A stretch of DNA of 6,247 nt from an uncultured Collinsella sp. (lineage in GTDB: Bacteria > Actinomycetota > Coriobacteriia > Coriobacteriales > Coriobacteriaceae), in the NCBI GenBank assembly GCA_900554585.1, contig USHS01000079.1, forward strand, positions 1-6,247, written 5' to 3'. This document shows positions 1-6,181 of the stretch, in pieces (the stretch's first letter is position 1; every line of letters begins with the position of its first letter). The notes beneath the pieces were generated by a model. The model saw only the letters and a list, made by a program, of their open reading frames with translations. It was not told the DNA's origin and did not search any database. The translations under genes and the position numbers were made by a program.

Positions 1-27
1 GGGCTCGGAGATGTGTATAAGAGACAG
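1..27. other. Illumina Nextera adapter remnant (artefact)
   Basis: These bases match the last 27 bases of the Nextera read-2 transposase adapter. They include the whole 19-bp Tn5 mosaic end (9-27, ending in AGACAG). This is library-construction sequence left on the contig, not genome, and genuine sequence starts at 28. The adapter contains an in-frame ATG (11-13), so naive translation gives the lepA fragment a false MCIRDS N-terminus. The exact reverse complement of these 27 bases recurs at 6182-6208. Confidence 0.98.
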
Positions 28-28
28 C

Positions 29-469
29 ATCATGGACTACTTCGATTCGCTCAAGAGCCGCACCAAGGGCTATGCCTCGCTCGATTATGAGTTCAACGAG
101 TATCGTCCCTCCGAGCTTGTCAAGCTCGATATCCTGCTTTCGGGCGACGAGGTGGATGCGCTTTCGTTTATCGTGCACAAGGACAAGGCCTATGGCCTGG
201 CCCGCGGTCTGTGCGACAAGCTCAAGGAAATCATTCCGCGTCAGCTGTTTGAGGTGCCTATTCAGGGCGCCATCGGCAACAAGATCATCGCCCGCTCTAC
301 CGTCAAGGCGCGCCGTAAGGACGTTTTGGCCAAGTGCTATGGCGGCGATATCTCGCGTAAGCGCAAGCTGCTCGAGAAGCAGAAAGAGGGCAAAAAGCGC
401 ATGAAGGCCATCGGCTCGGTCGAGGTCCCGCAGGAGGCCTTTATGGCGATTCTCAAGGTGGACGAGTAG
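29..469 (+). CDS. lepA: Elongation factor 4 / LepA, C-terminal fragment
   Basis: This is the C-terminal 146 codons of the translational GTPase LepA (EF-4), a ribosome-associated factor linked to back-translocation and to translation under stress or 30S biogenesis. The family is about 600 residues, so roughly the first three quarters, including the GTPase domain, lie off the left edge. The fragment begins in the region containing [17 protein letters not shown] (32-91), which belongs to the EF-G domain V-like part. It then enters the LepA-specific C-terminal domain, whose hallmark is the highly basic [20 protein letters not shown] block (about 332-391), followed by [11 protein letters not shown] near the end. 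This block separates LepA from EF-G and TypA. The apparent ATG at 11 lies in adapter and is not a start. The gene ends in TAG and dusB starts 4 nt later, which suggests translational coupling. Family identity is very secure from the motif. Confidence 0.96.
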   Translation: MMDYFDSLKSRTKGYASLDYEFNEYRPSELVKLDILLSGDEVDALSFIVHKDKAYGLARGLCDKLKEIIPRQLFEVPIQGAIGNKIIARSTVKARRKDVLAKCYGGDISRKRKLLEKQKEGKKRMKAIGSVEVPQEAFMAILKVDE

Positions 470-473
470 GTCC

Positions 474-1517
474 ATGGCACTTTCTGAATACAGCAAGCGG
501 CTGCTGGGCGTCTATGCCGAGCAGCCGTTCCTTATGGCTCCTATGGCGGGCGTAACCGACCCCGCCTATCGCATCATGTGCCGCCGCCGCGGTGCTCATC
601 TTGCCTATAGCGAGATGGTGAGCGTTGCAGGCCTTGCCTATGCCAGCAATAAGACCTGGCGCCTGGTGCTGCCGGCCGACGAGGAACAGCAGATCTGTGT
701 GCAGCTCTTTGGCTCTAAGCCCGATCAGTTTGCGAGCGCCGTCGCTGCCGTCGAGGATCGCGTGGGCGATCGCCTGTCGCTCATTGATATCAATATGGCC
801 TGTCCGGCTCGCAAGGTCGTCACCAAGGGCGAGGGCTCGGCGCTTATGCGCACGCCCGATCTGGCCGAGAAGATTGTCGAGGCGGCGGTGGGTGCGGCGC
901 ACGTGCCCGTGACCGTAAAGATTCGCAAGGGTTTTTACGCCGAAGACCGTAATGCCGCGACGTTTGCCCAGATGCTCGAGGGAGCAGGTGCATCTGCGGT
1001 GGCGGTGCATGGCCGTTGCGCCACGCAGCTCTATACGGGCCAGGCCGATTGGTCGGTCGTCGATGAGGTGGCCGACGCCGTCGAGATTCCTGTTATCGGT
1101 TCGGGCGACGTGTTCTCGGCCGAGGATGCGGCGGAGCGTCTACGCAGCTCCGGCGCCAGCGCCGTGTTCATCGCGCGCGGTATCTATGGCAATCCCTGGG
1201 TGTTCGGCGATGCCCGTGACCTTGCACTCGACGCTACGCCGGTGCCGTCTCGCTCCTCACGCGAGCGCTTGGATGCCCTGCGCGAGCACCTGACGCTCAC
1301 GCACGAGCTGTTGCCGCTCATGTCGCGTGCCCGCACGTACGCGAGCTGGTATCTAAAGGGCATGCCCCATGCTGCCGCCTGGCGCGCCCAAGTGGTGCGC
1401 TGCTCCACATACGAGGAGTTCATGGCATTGGTCGATGATATCGAGCGCGATGTGGTGGCCTGCGAGGCCGCACTTGCCGCCGGCGAGTCGGTGCCCGCTC
1501 ATCCGTTGGAGGCCTAA
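474..1517 (+). CDS. dusB: tRNA-dihydrouridine synthase, DusB/NifR3 type
   Basis: This 347-residue flavoenzyme belongs to the Dus family, which reduces specific uridines in the tRNA D-loop to dihydrouridine using FMN and NAD(P)H. The N-terminal TIM barrel opens with APMAGVTDPAYR (22-33). The catalytic cysteine is C110 in DINMACPARKV. The flavin-binding lysine is probably K149 in VTVKIRKGF, followed by H179-G-R, then GSGDV (209-213, often GNGDV/I in relatives) and the phosphate-binding ARGIYGNPWVF (234-244). The C-terminal helical domain carries ARTYASWYLKGMP (286-298), as in DusB homologues. Length is normal for DusB. The ATG lies 4 nt after the lepA stop. The only Shine-Dalgarno-like sequence, AAGGTGG at 455-461, is somewhat far away, so reinitiation from lepA is likely. 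hemW follows after 2 nt. The family is certain; DusB rather than another Dus paralogue is inferred from overall motif pattern. Confidence 0.94.
   Translation: MALSEYSKRLLGVYAEQPFLMAPMAGVTDPAYRIMCRRRGAHLAYSEMVSVAGLAYASNKTWRLVLPADEEQQICVQLFGSKPDQFASAVAAVEDRVGDRLSLIDINMACPARKVVTKGEGSALMRTPDLAEKIVEAAVGAAHVPVTVKIRKGFYAEDRNAATFAQMLEGAGASAVAVHGRCATQLYTGQADWSVVDEVADAVEIPVIGSGDVFSAEDAAERLRSSGASAVFIARGIYGNPWVFGDARDLALDATPVPSRSSRERLDALREHLTLTHELLPLMSRARTYASWYLKGMPHAAAWRAQVVRCSTYEEFMALVDDIERDVVACEAALAAGESVPAHPLEA
1508..1512 (+). promoter_or_regulatory. Ribosome binding site for hemW
   Basis: GGAGG lies inside the last codons of dusB, 7 nt before the GTG at 1520. It supports the GTG as the hemW start and shows that the site is embedded in the upstream gene, as expected in a tightly coupled operon. 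Confidence 0.75.
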
Positions 1518-1519
1518 CG

Positions 1520-2752
1520 GTGGCCGTTACCGCGCTGTACGTCCACGTGCCGTTTTGTGCCCAAAAGTGCCGATACTGCGACTTTGACTCACGCAGTTTT
1601 GCTCCGTGCGACCTGAGCGCTGCGCTCGATGCCTATTTTGAGCAGCTGTATGCGCGCCTCGATGCCTTTGGCGACGCAGGGGCGCTTGCGCAGGTCTGCA
1701 CCGTCTATGTTGGCGGCGGCACGCCGTCGCTGACGGGGGAGCGTCTGGTAGAACTCGCCCGGCGTATCTCTGCGTGGTGCAAGCCCGTTGAGTTTACCTG
1801 CGAGGCCAATCCTGAGTCGCTGACCGCCGAGCTTGCCACTGCGCTTGCCGAGGTTGGTGTCACACGCGTCTCTCTGGGCGTGCAAACGCTCGATAACGCC
1901 GAACTTACCGCCATCGGTCGCATTCACGATGCCGATCGGGCGCTCGCTGCCATCACGACGGTTAAGGACGCTGGGCTCGATGTGTCGTGCGACCTGATGT
2001 GCGGCCTTCCCGGGCAAACCGCGCCAAGCTGGCAGCGCACGCTCGATGGCGTGTTGGCGGCGGCGCCGCATCATGTATCGGTGTACCCTCTCACGCTCGA
2101 GGAGGGCACGCCGCTCTATCGCATGGCGTGTCGCGACGAGTCGCTCGAGCCCGACGAGGATTTTCAGGCTTCGTGCATGGACGCGGCGCGTGAGCGTCTG
2201 GGTGCTGCCGGCTATCACCCGTATGAGGTTGCAAGCTACGCGCTCGACGGTCATGAGTGCGCCCACAACATTGCCTATTGGACCGGTCAGGGCTATCTGG
2301 GCTTGGGTCGCTCTGCCGCCGGTATGCTCGATGTCGGGGACTTCGATCGCTTGGCCGGGCTGTTTCCTGACGTGCCCGCTCGCGGCGAAGCGTATCGCGT
2401 GCGTCTGGTGCAACGCGACGACACCGCGACGAAGTTTGATGCCGAGTATCTGTCGCAGCGCGAGGCTGCGGCCGAGGATTTGATGCTCGCCTGCCGCATG
2501 ACGCGTGGCATTGGGCCCGATCTATTGGTGCGCTCGACAAGCATTATTGCTGCAGACGAGTTGACGGCGGCCTGTGACCGTGCGCTCGAGTTGGGTCTTG
2601 CCACTTGGGTGCCCGATTATGTCGAGGGGCATGCGGGGTGCGTCGCCTCGAAAGACGTTATCGCAGGTCGTGCCCACGCCCGTTTAGCGCCCACCCACTT
2701 GGGCTGGCTCGATGGAAATGTGCTGTTCGAGCTGTTTTGGGGTCTAGCTTAG
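1520..2752 (+). CDS. hemW: Radical SAM heme chaperone HemW (HemN-like family)
   Basis: This 410-residue radical SAM protein of the coproporphyrinogen-oxidase-like family starts at GTG. The 4Fe-4S cluster motif is C13xxxC17xxC20 within HVPFCAQKCRYCDF. The residue two after the third cysteine is phenylalanine, not the extra cysteine of true HemN oxidases, which points to HemW, a heme-binding and heme-transfer protein. Other landmarks are GGGTPS (65-70), EANPES (95-100), SLGVQ (118-122), DLMCGLPGQT (158-167), and HN-x-x-YW followed by YLGLGRSA (249-266), typical of the HemW branch. The C-terminal HemN_C-like region includes EDLMLACRMTRGI (319-331). Length is slightly above the usual 370-400. It sits 2 nt downstream of dusB; lepA and hemW are neighbours in many bacteria. 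Many such genes are still annotated as coproporphyrinogen III oxidase, which the cysteine pattern does not support. Whether this host uses heme cannot be seen here. Confidence 0.93.
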   Translation: MAVTALYVHVPFCAQKCRYCDFDSRSFAPCDLSAALDAYFEQLYARLDAFGDAGALAQVCTVYVGGGTPSLTGERLVELARRISAWCKPVEFTCEANPESLTAELATALAEVGVTRVSLGVQTLDNAELTAIGRIHDADRALAAITTVKDAGLDVSCDLMCGLPGQTAPSWQRTLDGVLAAAPHHVSVYPLTLEEGTPLYRMACRDESLEPDEDFQASCMDAARERLGAAGYHPYEVASYALDGHECAHNIAYWTGQGYLGLGRSAAGMLDVGDFDRLAGLFPDVPARGEAYRVRLVQRDDTATKFDAEYLSQREAAAEDLMLACRMTRGIGPDLLVRSTSIIAADELTAACDRALELGLATWVPDYVEGHAGCVASKDVIAGRAHARLAPTHLGWLDGNVLFELFWGLA

Positions 2753-2762
2753 GCCGCTCGGG

Positions 2763-2768
2763 TAGAAT
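2763..2768 (+). promoter_or_regulatory. Candidate -10 element before the first dnaJ-like gene
   Basis: TAGAAT in the 58-nt gap after hemW matches the sigma-70-type -10 consensus at five of six positions. It would start transcription about 35-40 nt before the ATG at 2811. No convincing -35 lies at normal distance; the nearest TTG-containing hexamer, TTGGGG at 2737-2742, gives a 20-nt spacer. An AT-rich stretch (2775-2782) follows. This is a weak assignment based on one hexamer, and read-through from hemW is equally possible. Confidence 0.3.
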
Positions 2769-2794
2769 TACCGCAATATATACGCTGCTGTGAG

Positions 2795-2802
2795 CAGGAG
2801 GT
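2795..2802 (+). promoter_or_regulatory. Ribosome binding site deciding the start at 2811
   Basis: CAGGAGGT is a strong Shine-Dalgarno sequence ending 8 nt before ATG 2811. It rules out the in-frame upstream GTG at 2790, which lies before it. It also disfavours the second ATG at 2820, which would sit 17 nt away. Confidence 0.8.
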
Positions 2803-2810
2803 TGCCGCGC

Positions 2811-3914
2811 ATGGCGACGATGAACGAAAAAGATTACTACGAGATTTTGGGTGTCTCCAAGGACGCCACCTCGCGTGATATACAGAAGGCCTTCCAGCAA
2901 AAGGCCCGCAAGCTCCATCCGGACGTCAACAAAGAACCTGATGCCGAGGAAAAGTTTAAAGAGGTTTCCGAGGCCTACGCCGTGCTTTCGGACGAGCAGA
3001 AGCGTGCGCGCTACGACGCCATGCGCTCGGGCAACCCCTTCGCCGGTGCACCGACGGCTTCGCCCTATGGCGGTGGCTATGCCGGCAGCGCCGGTTACGG
3101 CAATCCCTTTGACGGCGGTTTCCCCTTCGGGGGCGCCTGGGGCCAGCCCCGTCGCGGCCAGGCGGCCTACAACCCCGAGAGTGGCGCCAACGTGGTCGTC
3201 GATATCAAGCTCGACGCCAAGGAGGCCAAGAGTGGTGCCCGCAAGACCGTTCGCTACACCCGCTTTGACACCTGCGGACATTGTGGCGGATCGGGCTCCG
3301 TTTCGTCCGAGCATGCCCATACCTGTCCGAGCTGCGGTGGTCGCGGTCATATCGATGTCGACCTGTCCTTTCTGTTCGGTGCCGGCACGTTCCAGTCGGC
3401 CTGCCCCGAGTGCGGCGGTTCCGGTAAGGTCGTTGCCGACCCCTGCCCCGATTGCGGCGGCAGCGGGCGGACCCGTGTGACCTCCGAGCAGACGATTGAG
3501 TTCCCTGCCGGCACGCACGATGGCGACGAGGTCCGCATTAGCGGCATGGGTCACGCTGGCACCAACGGTGCCTCGGGTGGAGATCTGGTCGGTCGCGCTC
3601 ATGTCGAGGCCGAGCGCCTGGAAGGCAAGGCCCGTACCGGTTTTTACCTGATGGGCATCGTGGCACCGTTTTTGGTGCTGTCGGCCATCTCGGGCGTGTT
3701 CTCGGCCTTTGCGGTGATGTGCTTTATTCCGTTTGCCATGGGCTTGTTCATGGTGCTCTCGGACGGCGTGCTGCACCGCAGCCTGCTGTGGTGGAAACGC
3801 GGCGCGATGCAGTTTGCCAACGGTTTTGCCAACGGATTTATGTTTGCGCTCGTGTCGGTTTGGTTTGCGAGCTGCTCGCAGCGTGCCATGCTTTCGCCCT
3901 ACGCAATGCAATAA
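2811..3914 (+). CDS. DnaJ-family co-chaperone with membrane-spanning C-terminus
   Basis: This is a J-domain protein of 367 residues. Residues 8-70 form a canonical J-domain with the HPD motif at 36-38, needed to stimulate the DnaK ATPase. Residues 73-120 are rich in Gly, Phe, Tyr, Pro and Ala but lack the D-I-F motif usual in this linker. The first C-terminal beta domain (127-152 and 222-268, including [20 protein letters not shown]) encloses a complete zinc domain with four CxxCxGxG motifs at 155, 172, 198 and 212. After [12 protein letters not shown] (258-269) a normal DnaJ would continue into the second beta domain and dimerisation tail. Here the sequence becomes strongly hydrophobic: 277-317 fits two membrane helices, a basic stretch [10 protein letters not shown] (322-331) follows, and 334-354 fits a third. 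The positive-inside rule puts the J-domain in the cytosol. No other frame encodes a lost second domain, so a simple frameshift is unlikely. Partner and substrates are unknown; an alternative is a DnaJ relative of unknown function. Confidence 0.9.
   Translation: MATMNEKDYYEILGVSKDATSRDIQKAFQQKARKLHPDVNKEPDAEEKFKEVSEAYAVLSDEQKRARYDAMRSGNPFAGAPTASPYGGGYAGSAGYGNPFDGGFPFGGAWGQPRRGQAAYNPESGANVVVDIKLDAKEAKSGARKTVRYTRFDTCGHCGGSGSVSSEHAHTCPSCGGRGHIDVDLSFLFGAGTFQSACPECGGSGKVVADPCPDCGGSGRTRVTSEQTIEFPAGTHDGDEVRISGMGHAGTNGASGGDLVGRAHVEAERLEGKARTGFYLMGIVAPFLVLSAISGVFSAFAVMCFIPFAMGLFMVLSDGVLHRSLLWWKRGAMQFANGFANGFMFALVSVWFASCSQRAMLSPYAMQ
3813..3836 (+). repeat. 12-bp tandem duplication within the membrane tail
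   Basis: Two adjacent copies of TTTGCCAACGG(T/A) differ only in the last base. They are in phase with the reading frame and encode Phe-Ala-Asn-Gly twice, at residues 335-342 of the membrane-tailed DnaJ, at the start of the last hydrophobic segment. It may reflect a small slippage duplication. Confidence 0.8.
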
Positions 3915-3945
3915 CATCTAGCCCTCTGTTTGCGGCCGGCCCAGC

Positions 3946-3974
3946 TTGGGTATAGGACGCACTGTGACAATAAT
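3946..3974 (+). promoter_or_regulatory. Candidate weak promoter before the second dnaJ
   Basis: TTGGGT (3946-3951) and AATAAT (3969-3974) are separated by 17 nt in the 81-nt gap before the GTG at 3996. The -10 matches consensus at five of six positions, the -35 at only three. An overlapping alternative is TTGCGG (3930-3935) with TATAGG (3951-3956) at 15-nt spacing. No CIRCE (HrcA) or HAIR (HspR) inverted repeat is visible. Weak evidence. Confidence 0.25.
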
Positions 3975-3983
3975 GAAAGTCGG

Positions 3984-3988
3984 AAGGA
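3984..3988 (+). promoter_or_regulatory. Ribosome binding site deciding the GTG start at 3996
   Basis: AAGGA, within GGAAGGA (3982-3988), lies 7 nt before GTG 3996, whose product begins MSENRDYYEVLGV as DnaJ proteins do. The longer in-frame ATG at 3930 would add 22 residues with no DnaJ resemblance and is rejected. Confidence 0.75.
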
Positions 3989-3995
3989 TTCGGTC

Positions 3996-5144
3996 GTGTC
4001 GGAAAATAGGGATTACTACGAGGTACTTGGCGTCGACAAGGATGCCGACGCGCGGACGATTAAGCGCGCGTTTCTAAAGAAGGCCCGTACCGTACACCCG
4101 GACGTTTCGGACGACCCCGAGGCCGAGGCCAAGTTCAAAGAGCTCAACGAGGCTTATTCCGTTCTTTCCGACGAGCAGAAGCGTGCTAACTACGACCGTT
4201 ACGGCACCGCGGACGGCCCTGGTGGTTCGGGCTACGTCGATATCAACGATATCTTTGGCGGCATGGGCATGGACGACCTCTTCTCGTCGTTCTTTGGCGG
4301 CGGTGCCGGCGGTGGCGCCCGAAATCGCCGTGAGCGTCGTCGCGGCCGCGATATGGCGATCTCCCTTTCGGTGACCCTTGAGGAGGCGGCACTCGGTTGC
4401 AAAAAGACGATCAGCTATGACCGCCTTGCCCCCTGCGAGGATTGTAACGGCACTGGTAGGGCCGAGGGCGCACAGGAAAAGCAGTGCAGCCGCTGCCACG
4501 GCACAGGCTATGTCACGACGGTCCAGCGCTCGTTCCTGGGCCAGGTTCAGTCCTCTTCGCCTTGCCCCGACTGCCACGGTGAGGGCACGGTCATCGACCA
4601 TCCCTGCGAGACCTGCGACGGTCAGGGCCGCACACCTTCGCACGAAAAGATCGACATCGATATCCCCGCCGGCGTTTCGACCGGTCGCCAGCTGCGCGTG
4701 AGCGGCTTTGGCGAGGCAGGCCTTCGCGGTGAGCCCTCGGGCGACCTGATCGTCAACGTTCGTGTTGCCGACCACGAGCGTTTTAAGCGCAACGGTGACG
4801 ACCTGTACCTCGTGAGCGATATCTCGATTGCGCAGGCTGCGCTCGGCTGCGAGATCGAGGTCGAGGGCATTTTGCCCGATGAGGTCGTCAAGCTGTGCGT
4901 CCCCGCCGGCGCACAGTACGGTGACACCGTGAGCGTTGGCAACTACGGCATGCCCCGTATCGGCGGTGGCGGCTCGCGTGGCCGTCTGATCGTTCAGCTG
5001 CGCGTGCTCGTCCCCACCAATCTCTCCAACAAGCAGCGCGAGCTGCTTCGCGCTTTTGCCGACGAGATGGGCGATGACGTCGCTTCCGGTAAGAAGTCGG
5101 TAACCGATCGCATCAAGAGCGCTCTCGACGACATCCTCGATTAA
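3996..5144 (+). CDS. dnaJ: Molecular chaperone DnaJ (Hsp40), full length
   Basis: This 382-residue class I J-protein delivers unfolded clients to DnaK and stimulates its ATPase. Its length and order are canonical. The J-domain is 6-69 with HPD at 34-36. The glycine/phenylalanine linker (71-108) carries the DIF motif at 85-87, and a basic stretch RNRRERRRGR follows (109-118). The first beta domain is at about 119-257. Its zinc domain has four CxxCxGxG motifs starting at C147, C164, C190 and C204. The second beta domain (about 258-338) includes HERFKRNGDDLY (260-271) and AALGCEIEVEGI (281-292). A C-terminal dimerisation region LSNKQRELLRAF (343-354) follows. The start is GTG, supported by a well-spaced AAGGA. 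By eye its J-domain is about 66% identical (42 of 64 positions) to that of the gene upstream, so the two are paralogues. mtaB begins 9 nt after the stop. dnaK, grpE and hrcA are not in the window. Confidence 0.96.
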   Translation: MSENRDYYEVLGVDKDADARTIKRAFLKKARTVHPDVSDDPEAEAKFKELNEAYSVLSDEQKRANYDRYGTADGPGGSGYVDINDIFGGMGMDDLFSSFFGGGAGGGARNRRERRRGRDMAISLSVTLEEAALGCKKTISYDRLAPCEDCNGTGRAEGAQEKQCSRCHGTGYVTTVQRSFLGQVQSSSPCPDCHGEGTVIDHPCETCDGQGRTPSHEKIDIDIPAGVSTGRQLRVSGFGEAGLRGEPSGDLIVNVRVADHERFKRNGDDLYLVSDISIAQAALGCEIEVEGILPDEVVKLCVPAGAQYGDTVSVGNYGMPRIGGGGSRGRLIVQLRVLVPTNLSNKQRELLRAFADEMGDDVASGKKSVTDRIKSALDDILD

Positions 5145-5148
5145 GGAG
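5143..5148 (+). promoter_or_regulatory. Ribosome binding site for mtaB, overlapping the dnaJ stop
   Basis: AAGGAG begins in the dnaJ TAA codon and ends 5 nt before the GTG at 5154. It supports that GTG as the start and indicates coupled translation of the two genes. Confidence 0.75.
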
Positions 5149-5153
5149 CCCGC

Positions 5154-6181
5154 GTGCTCGCACCTCATATCTCTGTCGTCAACCTCGGTTGCCGCGTCAA
5201 CCGGGTTGAGTCCGACCGTATCACTGCCGATCTAATGCGCCTGGGCTTTGCGATGGTGGAGCCTCAGGATGCTGAGCTGATCGTCATTAACACCTGTGCC
5301 GTTACGGGCGAGGCCGAGGCCAAGACCCGTAAGGCTGTTCGCCATGCGCTAGCCTATCCAAACGAGCCCTATGTGGTCGTGACCGGATGCGTGGTCAATC
5401 TGCATCCCGAGGAGCTGCTGGAGCTTTCGGACCGCGTGATCGCCGAGCCGTCCAAGATCGATGTCGCCGAACGCGTCTGTGAGGTGCTGGGCGTTGAGTC
5501 CGATGACGTTCCCGCCTGCAGTGACGGCGAGGTTGTCGACGCGCTCGGTCACTCGCGTCTGGGCGTGAAGATTCAGGACGGCTGCAACCATCGTTGCACC
5601 TATTGCATTGTGTGGAAGGCCCGCGGCCCCGAGCGCTCCGTGCCCGTCGAGTCCGTGCTCGAGCAAGTTCGTGAGGCTCAGGAGGCCGGCGTGCCCGAGG
5701 TGGTGCTGACGGGTGTGAACCTGGGCGCCTATGATGGCAAGAGCGCGACTGATGAACACGTCGAGATCGATGAGCTGCTCGAGGCGATCGTGGAGCGCAC
5801 GTCCATTCCGCATGTGCGCATTTCCTCGGTCGAGCCCATGGATATCTCCGAGTCCCTGCTTAAGGTCATGGCGCGCTATCCGAAGCGCATCGCCCCGTTT
5901 TTACACCTGCCCGTGCAGTCCGGCTGCACCAGGACACTGCATCGCATGGGCCGTCCCTATAGCGCCGAGGCCTTTGAGGAGACGGTGCGCATGATTCGCA
6001 CCAACTTGCCCCAGGTGTCTCTTTCGTGCGATGTCATCGTCGGTTTTCCCGGCGAGACGGACGAGGAGTTTGAGGAGTCGCTGACGCTGTGCCGCCGCGT
6101 GGGCTTTTCGCGTATGCATGTGTTCCGCTACAGCAAGCGTCCCGGTACTCTTGCTGCCGATATGCCCGACCAGGTGCCGCC
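5154..6181 (+). CDS. mtaB: tRNA t6A37 methylthiotransferase MtaB, 3'-truncated
   Basis: This radical SAM methylthiotransferase probably converts t6A to ms2t6A at position 37 of ANN-decoding tRNAs. 342 complete genuine codons remain; the family is usually 410-450 residues, so the C-terminal TRAM (RNA-binding) domain is lost at the contig edge. The N-terminal MTTase domain has three cluster-binding cysteines: C13 (LGCRVNRVES), C48 (INTCAV) and C79 (VTGCVV). The radical SAM core has C144xxxC148xxC151 (GCNHRCTYC), then VVLTGVNLGAY (183-193), HLPVQSGC (251-258) and DVIVGFPGETDEEF (293-306). The residue three after C151 is Trp (CIVWKARGP), where related enzymes usually have Pro. The N-terminal LGC-VN-ES pattern favours MtaB over MiaB or RimO, but this is an inference. 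The codons after 6181 are adapter and give the false tail [12 protein letters not shown]. It starts at GTG, 9 nt after dnaJ, and is probably co-transcribed with it. Confidence 0.88.

Noticed and set aside
453..1010. A 185-codon minus-strand frame opposite dusB, and a 274-codon one opposite hemW (1589-2413).
   Set aside because: Both lie wholly opposite conserved enzymes, have no recognisable family features and no visible promoter or ribosome binding site.
2790..2810. GTG at 2790 as an upstream start of the first dnaJ-like gene.
   Set aside because: The strong Shine-Dalgarno sequence at 2795-2802 lies downstream of it and is correctly spaced for ATG 2811; the added seven residues are not DnaJ-like.
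3638..3914. A frameshift or pseudogene explanation for the missing second C-terminal domain of the first DnaJ.
   Set aside because: The other two plus-strand frames here give no DnaJ-like second domain, and the used frame has a coherent hydrophobic pattern with positive-inside charges, so it looks selected as protein.
2658..3917. A 419-codon open frame on the minus strand covering the first dnaJ-like gene.
   Set aside because: It mirrors the plus-strand codons of a clearly conserved gene, has low-complexity Ala/Gly/Arg/His-rich composition and no recognisable domain. Such frames are common in GC-rich genes.
3940..3950. Possible terminator hairpin CCCA-GCT-TGGG after the first dnaJ-like gene.
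   Set aside because: The stem has only 4 bp and no T-run follows, so it cannot be supported as a rho-independent terminator.
4074..5168. A 364-codon open frame on the minus strand opposite dnaJ.
   Set aside because: It is antisense to all of the zinc and beta domains of DnaJ, shows no known motif, and is explained by codon bias on the coding strand.
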